Part shown: positions 25,971 through 34,600 of the stretch, piece after piece
Numbering within the stretch: the first letter of the stretch is position 1
How the letters are laid out: each line of letters starts with the position of its first letter
Assembly (NCBI GenBank): GCA_030428255.1
Contig: JAUIBT010000004.1
Location: 1 to 64,000 of the forward strand
Length of the DNA: 64,000 nucleotides
Source: Alphaproteobacteria bacterium
GTDB taxonomy: Bacteria; Pseudomonadota; Alphaproteobacteria; UBA7985; JAUIBT01
Direction of reading: 5' to 3'
Made by a program: the position numbers and the translations under genes
Notes under the pieces: generated by a model
Seen by the model: only the letters and a program-made list of their open reading frames with translations
Told to the model about the DNA's origin: nothing
The model's database searches: none

Positions 25971-26930
25971 CTAAGGCGCTTTGCCCGCCAGAAGATTGGC
26001 CGCCGCCTCCAAGATTGCGCGCCAAGCCTGCCCCGCCTGCGCTGCACTGCGCCGCGCACGCAAGAAGGAGTGCGGCAGCCCTTCAGCACCGACAAACCGC
26101 GCCGCAACCCCAGCGGCTTTCAACGCGGCGACATAGGCCGGGCCGTCGTCATACAAGGGATCAAACGGCCCGGTAATGGCAAAAGTCGCAGGCAAGTCCG
26201 CGAAGTCCTCAGCGGCCAGCGGTCGGTCGGGCTCGGCCCCCAAACCCAGCGCACTGCCGTAATAGATCTGCGCGTAATACTCCATGTCCGCGCGGGTCAG
26301 CATGGGCGCGAAGGCCTGCTCGACGTAGGAGCCTTTGCTGCGGTCTCCGCCCAAGCTGGGGTAAATCAACACCTGACCAACCAAGCTGTGAACGGCGCTG
26401 AGATCGCCCGTGGTACGGCCCGCATCGCGCAGGGCGTGGCTGACGGCCGCCGCCAGGTACCCCCCGGCAGAATCGCCTGCCAACAGCAGCGGGCCTTGGT
26501 CCTCAGCCAACAGCGCGCGCACCACTGCCAAACAATCGTCCAGCGCGACCGGGTGGCGATGCTCTGGGGCCATGCGATAGTCCACCGCCACCAGGGCTAC
26601 GCCCAGCACGTCCGACAGCTCGGCACAAACATCGTCGTGGCTGTCCAGTCCACCAACCACAAAGCCGCCGCCGTGGAAATAGACCAGCCTGGCCGACTGC
26701 TTGATCTCAGCGGGTTGATACCAGCGCGTCGGTACGCCCGCCACCGGGCGATCTTGGCTCGTCAGGCCCTGAGGGCGCGGCTGAGCCATGGCCTGGCAGA
26801 GCGCATTGTAGTAGCTGCGCTGCTCTTCGACCGTGAAATTCACCGCGTCCGCCGGGTAGAAATCCGCACAAGCGTTGATGTAGGCCCAGACATCGGGTTG
26901 GATCAGGCGGTCATAATCGGGCTGTGACAT
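25971..26930 (-). CDS. Alpha/beta hydrolase, HSL (hormone-sensitive lipase) family
   Basis: Esterase/lipase-like enzyme with the oxyanion motif HGGG (86-89), nucleophile S154 in GDSAGG, an acid in GPFDPLYDDG and a histidine in GLPHSFLRA: a complete HSL-family set. ATG 26930 has AGGAG 6 bases upstream; the longer frame begins inside the asparaginase gene. It is 319 residues long and has no signal peptide. It lies 25 bases after the asparaginase-like gene, so the two are co-transcribed, but a shared pathway is not evident. Confidence 0.88.
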   Translation of the reverse strand: MSQPDYDRLIQPDVWAYINACADFYPADAVNFTVEEQRSYYNALCQAMAQPRPQGLTSQDRPVAGVPTRWYQPAEIKQSARLVYFHGGGFVVGGLDSHDDVCAELSDVLGVALVAVDYRMAPEHRHPVALDDCLAVVRALLAEDQGPLLLAGDSAGGYLAAAVSHALRDAGRTTGDLSAVHSLVGQVLIYPSLGGDRSKGSYVEQAFAPMLTRADMEYYAQIYYGSALGLGAEPDRPLAAEDFADLPATFAITGPFDPLYDDGPAYVAALKAAGVAARFVGAEGLPHSFLRARRSAAQAGQAWRAILEAAANLLAGKAP

Positions 26931-26955
26931 AGGGGGCTCCTGGCGGCGCGTCGGC

Positions 26956-28005
26956 CTAGTGATGGTGCTGGTGTCCTGCAGCGGCGTTCTTTGGCTCAGC
27001 AATGATCTGACCCACCTCTTCACCCAGCGAGTTGAATACCAAAGGCGCATGGAATGCCGCCAGCGCGCTGCGGTCTTGCAGGGTCAAGAGCCCCAAGTGC
27101 TCCAGCGCCCACAACAGCGCGGTTTCTGCGGCGCGTTTGCTGCCGTCTTGCGCCTTCAGCGCCAGCCCCAAGCCCAGCTCTGGCAAGGCTGCGCAATAGA
27201 CGCCCTCGGCACCGACCTTGACCAGCGCGCGTCCCCTCATCTGGGCGTTGACCGCCGTACAGCAACGGTCCGATCCCGCGATAAAGAAGGGCTGGTCCCA
27301 GACCGCTTGCATCAGCGCTTGGCAGGCGTCGGCGCGCGCGCTTGGCAGATCCTGCGGCAGGCCAAAGCGCGCCATGCCCAAAGCCATGTGGCCCAACGGC
27401 AGGCCCAAGGTGGGGATGCCGCAGCCGTCCACGCCCATGGGCGCGCCCGAAAGATCGGTGGCGCAAACCTGCTCCATGACGCCCAAAATGGCTTGCTGCA
27501 ACTCGTGGCGCGCTTTGATGTAGCCCTTAAGCGGCCAACTGCGCTGCAGGCAGGCCGACAGAAAGCCCAGATGCTTGCCCGAGCAATTGTTTGAGATGCG
27601 CCCGGCGGGCTCGACCTTATAACGCGGCCCCCCGGTGAAGGGGTTGAGCGGCGCGTGCGCCCCGCACTCCAAATCATCGTCCTCCAGGCCCAAGCGGCCC
27701 AGCCAATCGCGCGCCAATTCCAGGTGGGGCTCCTCGCCGTTGTGGCTGGCGCAGGCAAAGCTCAGGTGACGAGCGTCCAAGCCATAGGTGCCAATCGCCC
27801 CGCTCTCAGCCAAGACCAGCGCTTGAATGGGCTTGACGGCTGAACGCGGCATCACCAGCGCTTCCGGATCGCCCAGCGCCACCGGGCATTTGCCGGTCAG
27901 ATCGCTGACGATCAGAGCAACGGCGTGCTGGCTTTCGACCATAGGGCCGCGGCGGACCTTTACAACAAGCCGCGCGCTATTGACGGCAGGGACAATCGAC
28001 GGCAT
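26956..28005 (-). CDS. Asparaginase II-family protein (Rhizobium etli AnsA type)
   Basis: Predicted L-asparagine amidohydrolase of the serine-hydrolase-like asparaginase II family. Family motifs are visible: MPRSAVKPIQA (52-62), CASHNGEEPH, SNNCSGKH and MGVDGCGIPT. The 349-residue length fits. The natural C-terminus is histidine-rich (GHQHHH). It diverges from the SPOUT methyltransferase and is upstream of the HSL hydrolase. Confidence 0.88.
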   Translation of the reverse strand: MPSIVPAVNSARLVVKVRRGPMVESQHAVALIVSDLTGKCPVALGDPEALVMPRSAVKPIQALVLAESGAIGTYGLDARHLSFACASHNGEEPHLELARDWLGRLGLEDDDLECGAHAPLNPFTGGPRYKVEPAGRISNNCSGKHLGFLSACLQRSWPLKGYIKARHELQQAILGVMEQVCATDLSGAPMGVDGCGIPTLGLPLGHMALGMARFGLPQDLPSARADACQALMQAVWDQPFFIAGSDRCCTAVNAQMRGRALVKVGAEGVYCAALPELGLGLALKAQDGSKRAAETALLWALEHLGLLTLQDRSALAAFHAPLVFNSLGEEVGQIIAEPKNAAAGHQHHH

Positions 28006-28093
28006 TCAAGGCGCTCCTGTATGAAATGACCGCCGGGCCCAGCGGTGCCTAAGGCCTGCCTGGCTCCAGCCCCAAAAGAGGACACCCCCAAGC

Positions 28094-28675
28094 ATGCGCG
28101 GATTCTTTGCCATTGGCGTGGAGCAAGTCTCCAAGTCCCGAAACCTTGGCAACCTGATGCGCTCGGCTCATGCTTTTGGAGCCTCTTTTGTCTTTACTGT
28201 CAACGCCAGTTTCAAACGCCGTGAGCTGTTGCAGGCCGACACTTCGGCGACGGTGCGCTCCATGCCCTGGTACGACTTCGACAGCGTTGAGGGCATTGTG
28301 CTGCCCCGCCACATGGTGATGGTGGCGGTCGAGCTGACCGATGATGCGGTGGACCTGCCCAGCTTTCGCCACCCGCCGCAAGCGGCCTATGTCATGGGGC
28401 CCGAGCGCTCCAGTGTCTCGCCCGAGCTGATGGCGCGCTGTGAACACGTGGTGAAAATTCCCACCAAATTCTGTGTCAACGTCGCCACAGCAGGCGCGAT
28501 TTTGATGTATGACCGCATCCAGTCGGCGGGCTACTACCCGCCGCGCCCCGTGCGTCCGGGCGGCCCCATTGCTCTGCATGGCGACCTGCGCAACGACCAC
28601 AAGCACGGCGGCGTGTTCAGCCGTAAGGCCAAGGCCAAAGCCGAGCTGAAGGCCGAGCGAGACACGGGCCAGTAA
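28094..28675 (+). CDS. SPOUT-family (TrmH/SpoU) RNA methyltransferase
   Basis: Predicted 2'-O-ribose RNA methyltransferase, 193 residues. It has the SPOUT knot elements: N-terminal SRNLGNLMRSAHAFGA (motif 1), YVMGPERSSVS (motif 2) and the C-terminal VKIPTKFCVNVATAGAILMYDR (motif 3, with N in place of the more usual LNV/S), followed by a basic tail. No N-terminal substrate-binding domain is present. The target RNA is unknown. It diverges from the asparaginase gene and stands alone. Confidence 0.87.
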   Translation: MRGFFAIGVEQVSKSRNLGNLMRSAHAFGASFVFTVNASFKRRELLQADTSATVRSMPWYDFDSVEGIVLPRHMVMVAVELTDDAVDLPSFRHPPQAAYVMGPERSSVSPELMARCEHVVKIPTKFCVNVATAGAILMYDRIQSAGYYPPRPVRPGGPIALHGDLRNDHKHGGVFSRKAKAKAELKAERDTGQ

Positions 28676-29050
28676 GGTCGAAAGGCCTTGTTGAATCGCA
28701 GGCATGCAACGCTCACTTGTGCGAGCGCCACGCGGCAGTAACCGCACTGCTGGCAGACGGGTCGTTGCACTGCAAGGCGTCTCAAAGTTGCTCATGGCAG
28801 CGAGCGACCCCGCTATGGTCTGATCGTGGCTGGCTCTATTTTCTGGTCCATTATATCTGGTCCATTGGTCTAGGCCGCTCTCTTTTTGGGGCAAGATTGC
28901 GCCCAGAAGGATAAATCGCCAACAAACTGCCCCCTTCGGGCTGCAATGCCGGACAATTGCGCGATTACACACAACAAGGCAGATCTGGGCCTTTCGCCCC
29001 ATCTTATCCGTCTGCCGCATTTTTAATCGTGCATTTAAGCAAGGGATTTC
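28676..29050. other. Intergenic region upstream of the lipoprotein cluster, 375 bp
   Basis: No gene is recognised. An 11-bp direct repeat TCTGGTCCATT occurs at 28842-28852 and 28856-28866. A small GC hairpin (GCCC/GGGC) lies near 28930-28945. The promoter of the three-gene cluster that follows is presumably here. Confidence 0.45.
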
Positions 29051-29860
29051 ATGACGCGCTTTGCTGGCCTTCTGCTGGTCCTGCTGCCCTTATTCGTCTC
29101 GGCCTGTTCCAACCTGACCGAAGAGGAAATGGCGCAGCTCACCTTCATCGCTGAAGAGGCTCTGATCGAGGTGGCTGGCGACGCACCCAGCGATCTGTCC
29201 AAGATCCCGGCGACCCCATCGCAAACCGCTGCGCCTGCCACAGCAGCGAGCCCTGCAGGCCAAACCCGCCGCAGCGTCGCCTCGGCCGTATCGGCCAAAA
29301 TCCCGCTCGCCAGCCCCCAGGGCGCGGACGCCTCTGTATGGCAAGCGCGCACGCTGGTCGATGCGCTCAATCTGGACCCCTCAGACCACAAGACTTGCTT
29401 TCGCATTCTTGGCCGCAGCTTTTTCAACCGTTGCGATCAGGCGGTGGACGCCCAGACCTGCGATGATCAAGGCTGCCTGACCTATCGCGTACCTGCTGGC
29501 GGCGATCTAACCATCCCCCACGACTACGCCAGCTTGACGCCGAACTTTGTCCCAAGCGGCCAACTTGGCGCCAAACCTGGCACCCAGAGCCAGGCCAAGC
29601 CGCAAGCGCGCGAGCAGGCACAAGCCAACCCTCAAAAGGCGACCGCAAAAGCCGCCCAGCAAACAGCGAAATCCAAACAGCTTGCCAAGGCCCAAGCCAG
29701 CTCCCAGCAGCAGGCTCCCGCTGCCGCAGTGGCCATGGACAAGCCCGAAGCACAGGCGATCCCGCCGGGCGTCCCGCAAGACATCAAACCTGAGCCCGCC
29801 GGAAGCGATTTGGCCTCAACCGAGTTCTTTAAACAAGGCGGCTTTCCCCTCTCGTTCTGA
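29051..29860 (+). CDS. Lipoprotein A with four-cysteine module
   Basis: Unrecognised exported lipoprotein, 269 residues. The signal ends in lipobox V-S-A-C19. After the lipidated cysteine comes an acidic helix (NLTEEEMAQLTFIAEEALIE), a linker, then a compact module with C116, C128, C137 and C142 spaced C-x11-C-x8-C-x4-C followed by VPAGG, and a low-complexity Gln/Ala/Lys-rich tail (about 180-245). AAGGGA lies just upstream of ATG 29051. The next gene encodes a paralogue with the same spacing. Two disulfides in the periplasm are likely. Function is unknown. Confidence 0.82.
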   Translation: MTRFAGLLLVLLPLFVSACSNLTEEEMAQLTFIAEEALIEVAGDAPSDLSKIPATPSQTAAPATAASPAGQTRRSVASAVSAKIPLASPQGADASVWQARTLVDALNLDPSDHKTCFRILGRSFFNRCDQAVDAQTCDDQGCLTYRVPAGGDLTIPHDYASLTPNFVPSGQLGAKPGTQSQAKPQAREQAQANPQKATAKAAQQTAKSKQLAKAQASSQQQAPAAAVAMDKPEAQAIPPGVPQDIKPEPAGSDLASTEFFKQGGFPLSF

Positions 29861-29897
29861 TTGCTGTCCTTCTAACTGCCCGCCACAGGAGCCCTCT

Positions 29898-30920
29898 ATG
29901 CGATCCGCTCAGCTTTGCAGTTTCGCGAGCCTTACCGCCCTCGTCCTGGGCCTGTCCGCCTGCGTCAACCCGAGCCAGACCGAAGTCGCGGCCTGGGAGG
30001 CCCTGGCGGTTGAGGCTCTGGAGCTGAGCGCCGAGGAGGCTACACAGCTGCCCAAGGACCAGATTTACGAGCCATGGGCCGATGCTCAAAGCCTGCCGCG
30101 CGCAGGCGAGCACCGCCCGCTTGGCAATACCATCGGCCAGGAGATTGCCCAAAGCACGGCTCAAGGCTACGGCCAAGGCTTAGTGAACACTGCGCCCAGC
30201 TTCCAGCCCGACCGCTTTACCCGCGAAATCAGCCGGGCCGATTGGGAATTGGCGCTGCAAGGCTACCTCTATGACTATCCCGAAGCTCCGCCGGTCACAG
30301 CGGTCTCGCCCGCCAGCGTTGGCCAATACGGAGCCAGCGATCAGCGCTTGGTGCTGGCTGGGGTTCCGGTGAGCCAGCTCGCAGCCCTTGAAGCCGAGGC
30401 CAGCCGCGACCAACGCCCGCGCCCCGATTGCCTGCGCATTTTGCGCGCCAGTATCGTCAACTATTGCAGCATTGCGACGCTGGCCCAGGCCTGCTTTGGC
30501 CGCACCTGCCAGTACTTCGACATCCCCGCCGGCCAAGGGGTCGAGCTGCGCCCCGGCTTTGACAGTTTGGTCGGCCAGCGCCACCCGCGCGACGGCGACC
30601 ATGTCATCCGTGCGGACCGCGCCCGCTATGCCACGGGCTCGCACTTCATTCCTTTGGCGGTGGCTTGGCCCGATCCTGTGCCACGCCAACCGCCCCCAGT
30701 CAAACAGGTGCCCCCAGTCAAACAAGCGCCCCCAGTCAAACAAGCGACCCCAGTCAAACAAGCGCCCGCAACCCGCGCTCCAAGCTCAGGTCCGACAGGC
30801 CCCTCCGGCCCGAGTGCCCCCGCGCCCGCGACGCCTTCAGCAACGCCCTTGCCAGGGGCGGTCTCGCCCGACGACGCTGAGACTTGGGATTCCGAGCCCC
30901 TGTTCGCACCCGCCAACTAG
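29898..30920 (+). CDS. Lipoprotein B with four-cysteine module and PPVKQ tail
   Basis: Paralogue of lipoprotein A, 340 residues; ATG 29898 has AGGAG 7 bases upstream. The lipobox is L-S-A-C22. The region after the cysteine aligns without gaps to lipoprotein A (C-x-N, E, A, A-x-E-A-L). The module has C178, C190, C199 and C204 with identical C-x11-C-x8-C-x4-C spacing and ends IPAGQG. Between them is a unique region (about 45-170). The C-terminus holds a proline-lysine repeat (PPVKQ, four units) and a Pro/Ser/Ala tail, perhaps reaching to peptidoglycan. A longer open frame beginning inside gene A is rejected. Confidence 0.82.
   Translation: MRSAQLCSFASLTALVLGLSACVNPSQTEVAAWEALAVEALELSAEEATQLPKDQIYEPWADAQSLPRAGEHRPLGNTIGQEIAQSTAQGYGQGLVNTAPSFQPDRFTREISRADWELALQGYLYDYPEAPPVTAVSPASVGQYGASDQRLVLAGVPVSQLAALEAEASRDQRPRPDCLRILRASIVNYCSIATLAQACFGRTCQYFDIPAGQGVELRPGFDSLVGQRHPRDGDHVIRADRARYATGSHFIPLAVAWPDPVPRQPPPVKQVPPVKQAPPVKQATPVKQAPATRAPSSGPTGPSGPSAPAPATPSATPLPGAVSPDDAETWDSEPLFAPAN
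30693..30764 (+). repeat. In-frame 18-bp repeats encoding PPVKQ units
   Basis: Four tandem copies based on CCCCCAGTCAAACAAGCG (30693-30710, 30711-30728, 30729-30746, 30747-30764) encode PPVKQV, PPVKQA, PPVKQA and TPVKQA in the tail of lipoprotein B. The near-identical codons suggest recent expansion. Confidence 0.9.
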
Positions 30921-30954
30921 CCCATCTCGAACAACCACCCACTGAGTGCCCGCC

Positions 30955-31437
30955 ATGATTGCCAATCGCCTCCGCCGCTATGCCCTAAGCCTTTTGAGCC
31001 TCGCTGTCCTTATGCTGCCGCTGCTGGGCGGCCAAGCGCTGGCTTTCAAGCGGCCCGTCATTATCTCAACGGGCGTCAGCAACGTGCAGAAGACCGCCAA
31101 GGGCGTGTCGATGGACCTGCGGATCTTGATGCGCAACGACAACGGCTATGCGCTGACCATCGACAAGGGCGCAGCGCTGCTGGGCTTGCAGGGATTCCGG
31201 GTCGGCGCGATGAGCGTCAAGCACGCTGTTCAGCTGCCCCCCTATGGCATGGAAGAAGTGGTGCTGACGCTTGCCGGCAACAGCCAGCAGCGCCGCTATA
31301 TTGCCGAGACGCTGCGCAGCCGGGCGATCGTCGACTATGCCTATAAGGGCTACCTGTCGGTGCGGGAGTTCGCCGATCCCATCGAGATCAAAGAGGTCAG
31401 CCGCTTTCGCGTGCCCGCGCGCCTGCAGCGGCGCTAA
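30955..31437 (+). CDS. Small exported protein, possibly LEA14/WHy-like fold
   Basis: A 160-residue product with an N-terminal signal (about 6-30, ending GGQALA) and a beta-rich mature part. The stretch MDLRILMRNDNGYALTID followed by an interval and QLPPYGMEEVVLTL is loosely like LEA-2/WHy domains, which bear one conserved NPN-like turn, but I am not sure. A GTG at 30946 could add three residues. It is 34 bases after lipoprotein B and completes a three-gene envelope cluster. The 36-bp repeat array starts over its stop codon. Confidence 0.65.
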   Translation: MIANRLRRYALSLLSLAVLMLPLLGGQALAFKRPVIISTGVSNVQKTAKGVSMDLRILMRNDNGYALTIDKGAALLGLQGFRVGAMSVKHAVQLPPYGMEEVVLTLAGNSQQRRYIAETLRSRAIVDYAYKGYLSVREFADPIEIKEVSRFRVPARLQRR

Positions 31438-31595
31438 CCCGCAAACCCCGCAGGTGGATTTGCGGTAAACAAACCCGCAAACCCCGCAGGTGGATTTGCG
31501 GTAAACAAACCCGCAAACCCCGCAGGTGGATTTGCGGTAAACAAACCCGCGAACCCCGCAGGTGGATTTGCGGCAAGCAAGCCCGCAAACCCCGA
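31436..31595. repeat. 36-bp tandem repeat array, 4.4 copies
   Basis: Units at 31436-31471, 31472-31507, 31508-31543 and 31544-31579 plus a partial copy to 31595. Each carries CCGCAAA and TTTGCGG arms around a 13-nt centre, so each could fold into a 7-bp hairpin. The first three units are identical; the fourth has three or four changes. There are no spacers, so it is not a CRISPR array. It fills the gap between two convergent genes and could act as serial weak terminators. Confidence 0.93.
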
Positions 31596-31628
31596 GCAAT
31601 TGAGGACACCTGCGCGAGCGACTTCGCT

Positions 31629-34600
31629 CTAGGCCACGCGCGCATCTTCAACGATACGCTGTATTCGAACTGCCGCGGTGTTGTGTTGCATCCGCTTTGC
31701 AACTGCCAAGGTGCCGTAAAGCAAGCGAAAGGCGGGCTCGCGCCGACCACGTTTGAGGAGCACTTCGGCATAGCTGGCCAGCATCTCATTCAATCGCAAG
31801 GAAAGGCCGTTGCGCTTTGCAGTTGCAATAGCGCGAACCAGCAGTCGGCCTGCCGAGGCATAGTCACCGCTTCGCGTCAACCAGTACCCCTTCATATGCA
31901 TCGCGTCCGCCGCAAGACCAGGCATGCCCATCAACTTGGCGTACTCCAGAACGATGTTTGTCTTTGCCATGAGCGCGGCAGAATCTACAGCATCTTTGTT
32001 GCCACTGTACTTTGCAACTCGGACCTCGCTGAGCATAATTTGATAGCGTATGTCTTCATGGCCTCCGACCTCCGCCAGGCTTCGTGCTTGTCGGAGCAGG
32101 TCAGTAGCAGCGGCGAAATCCGTTCGCGCAACCAAGCGTGCCAAATGGTTCGTAAAGATCGCGCAGGCTCGAAATTTGTCATCATCTTTAAGGGTCGCCA
32201 CGATATCCCTTAGCTGCTGCTCTGCGGTCTCAAGGCCCCCTGTTAGATGTTCTACGACCGCCAAATACCCTTGCGCAATTTGCGCCTCATCATTCTGACG
32301 TCCATCATTCGAGTCTATGATTCTCTGAAGGCGACTGCGGGCCGGCCCCAATTTGCCTCGATCGATTTGTGTCACCGCCAGGTTCAAGAGCATGCGTGTG
32401 AACTGGCGGCCGCCGTCCTCTCTACCTTCTATGTCTCTGTTGATTTCTATCGCTTGTCGCAAGTGCGCCACCGCATCGCGCAAATTTCCCTGCGCATAGC
32501 ACGTCAAGCCAACTTCGTTGTAAAGCCACACCACCTCATCAGCGTAAAGTGCGTCGAGTTTGATCTCGCCGTCCTTGTTGCGTCCGGAGAGTTCCCAAGC
32601 CTTGCGCAATATCCAACGCAAACGAACACGGTACTCTTCAAAATACCCGCGCGTGCGCTGTCGTCCATTTGCGGTCTCGTGGCCAAATTCCTCAAAGCGG
32701 GACACCACCGCGATTGAAAAACCGGACCGTACCAGCGCCAGAGCTGCCCTGAGCGCCTGGACCTGAGTCCTGTTTGGCGCGTCGGCGAAGAGCCAAGGCT
32801 CGGGAATGTTCGGGTCAACACGCAAATCTGGATATTGGCCGAGGCCGACCATGAGATCTGCAATCATGCGATAGGCCTCGTGACTGAGCCGGGGGGCGTC
32901 CGAAGGCAGCAAAGCAAATATGCTCGGCGCAAAGGTGTTGCCCTTCGCCATCTCTACGGTATTGCCGCCAAGCATACGCACAACGAATTTTTGAATCTGC
33001 CGATGAACTGCGTAGCGGAACTCATAGCGATCTGCGGGCAGTTCGCTTCCTGCAAGGCTGGGATGCGGAGCAATGCGAAATACAAGCCCGCGTTCGCACA
33101 GCGCTGCAAGCGCAAAAGCCATCAAAGTCCGCCGCCTGTCCCCACTGCCTGGCGGTAGAGTGTCGAAATAAGACCGGAAGACCGGCAGGCGCACCAGCAC
33201 GTCGATGCTGACGGGCGCATGGATAACGGCCAAGTGGCGCAAAATATGAAAATGGAGTTCAGAGTCGTTCCAAGGATCACCGATTTTGTGAGCACGCTGA
33301 TATACGTCCAGCACCGACTCGACCACCAGATGCTCCCGCTGTGAAAGACTGAGGGTTCTCAATCGACCAATTGTAGTCTCGAAGAACCGCGTTGCCCGCG
33401 AGGCGCCCTCGATCATATTGGGCGCATTCAACAATATATGCTGCGCGGCGGCCATCATAATGGTTAACAAAAATCTATTTTCTGCGAGTGATTTTCGTGT
33501 CTCCCGCCACTTATTATTATCCTCGTGAGCGGTCTTGTATCGCTTTTTTAATAATTCTTTTACATTTTTTATGCATTCGTCGGAATTTAAATCCCCCAGA
33601 TCGCTAATATCTACTATTTCCAGCTCAGGCTTATCTCTCAAGCAGGCTGCGAATTCTCTTATCGCTGTCTTATCCCTATGATTTTTGTAGCCTGCAATAT
33701 TAGCACCGATGCCATGTTTGTCTTCTGGTCGCCAGATATTCTCGATCTGCTCCCGAAATTCCACGGCTTTGTCCTTCACAGATGTCGGAGCGGTGGCGTT
33801 AGGCCCTCTTCCCTCAGCGATCGCACAGAACCCAAGGGCAAGTGGCAGAAAGTTATTAACCAAGAGGTCGGTTGGATTTACGGGTCGAAGGAAGTGCACA
33901 AAATCGCTACAGCTTCGGTCGTAGGTCTCTGGCACTTGAGTCTGATTGACCACAGATTGCACCGACCCGCGATCAAACTTGATGGCTGATGCGCTGACCC
34001 TGCGCGCGATGGACTGACGTCCGCGAAGCCGAATGTCGCTGCGCGCAATCAAACGGTGATTGAGCGCCGGCGTACTGATGTCATCTAACGACAGACTGCT
34101 CGGTTTGTCGCTGCTCTTCGCGGGCGACACCGACCATAAAGCACTGACTTTCTTATCGTCGCAGATCGCGATAACATCAATCGGCAGATCTCTGGCTTCG
34201 TTTGACGCCAAATAGCTCAATAGATCTTCAATCTCGGCATTCTTCGGCCGCAGCTTTTGCGTGAAAAAGGCATCAACAGGGCAAATAGCCAGCAAAATGC
34301 GAGGTTGAAAATGGCTATCTCCGCTCGGATTTTTAAACATGATATGGCTGATTTTTTCTTCTATAAGACGACTAGTCTCTCGAAATATAGAAAACAATTC
34401 TATTATTTTATTACTTCTCGCCAAAAATCTGAGTTGATTTTCGATTTTCCCGGCATGCTGCTGTGCGCTGTTATTTAATTGTGCAAAAATGTCATTTGTA
34501 ATCGTGGCCGAACTTATTGCTCGAATAACGCCAGTCTCAGGTGACAACGAATAATGACCGCCGTCTTCTAGTTTGGGTGATAAAAATTCTTGCAATACAA

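Noticed and set aside
29547-29897. Upstream extension of lipoprotein B
   Set aside because: It lies inside lipoprotein A in another frame; ATG 29898 has AGGAG and begins a lipoprotein signal peptide.
31436-31595. Possible CRISPR array (36-bp repeats with internal dyad)
   Set aside because: The units are directly abutting with no unique spacers and no cas genes nearby, so it is a plain tandem repeat.
31066-31599. Minus-strand open frame with repeated RKSTCGVCGF-type peptide
   Set aside because: It arises only because the 36-bp unit is twelve codons long; it runs antisense to the small exported protein and has no ribosome site.
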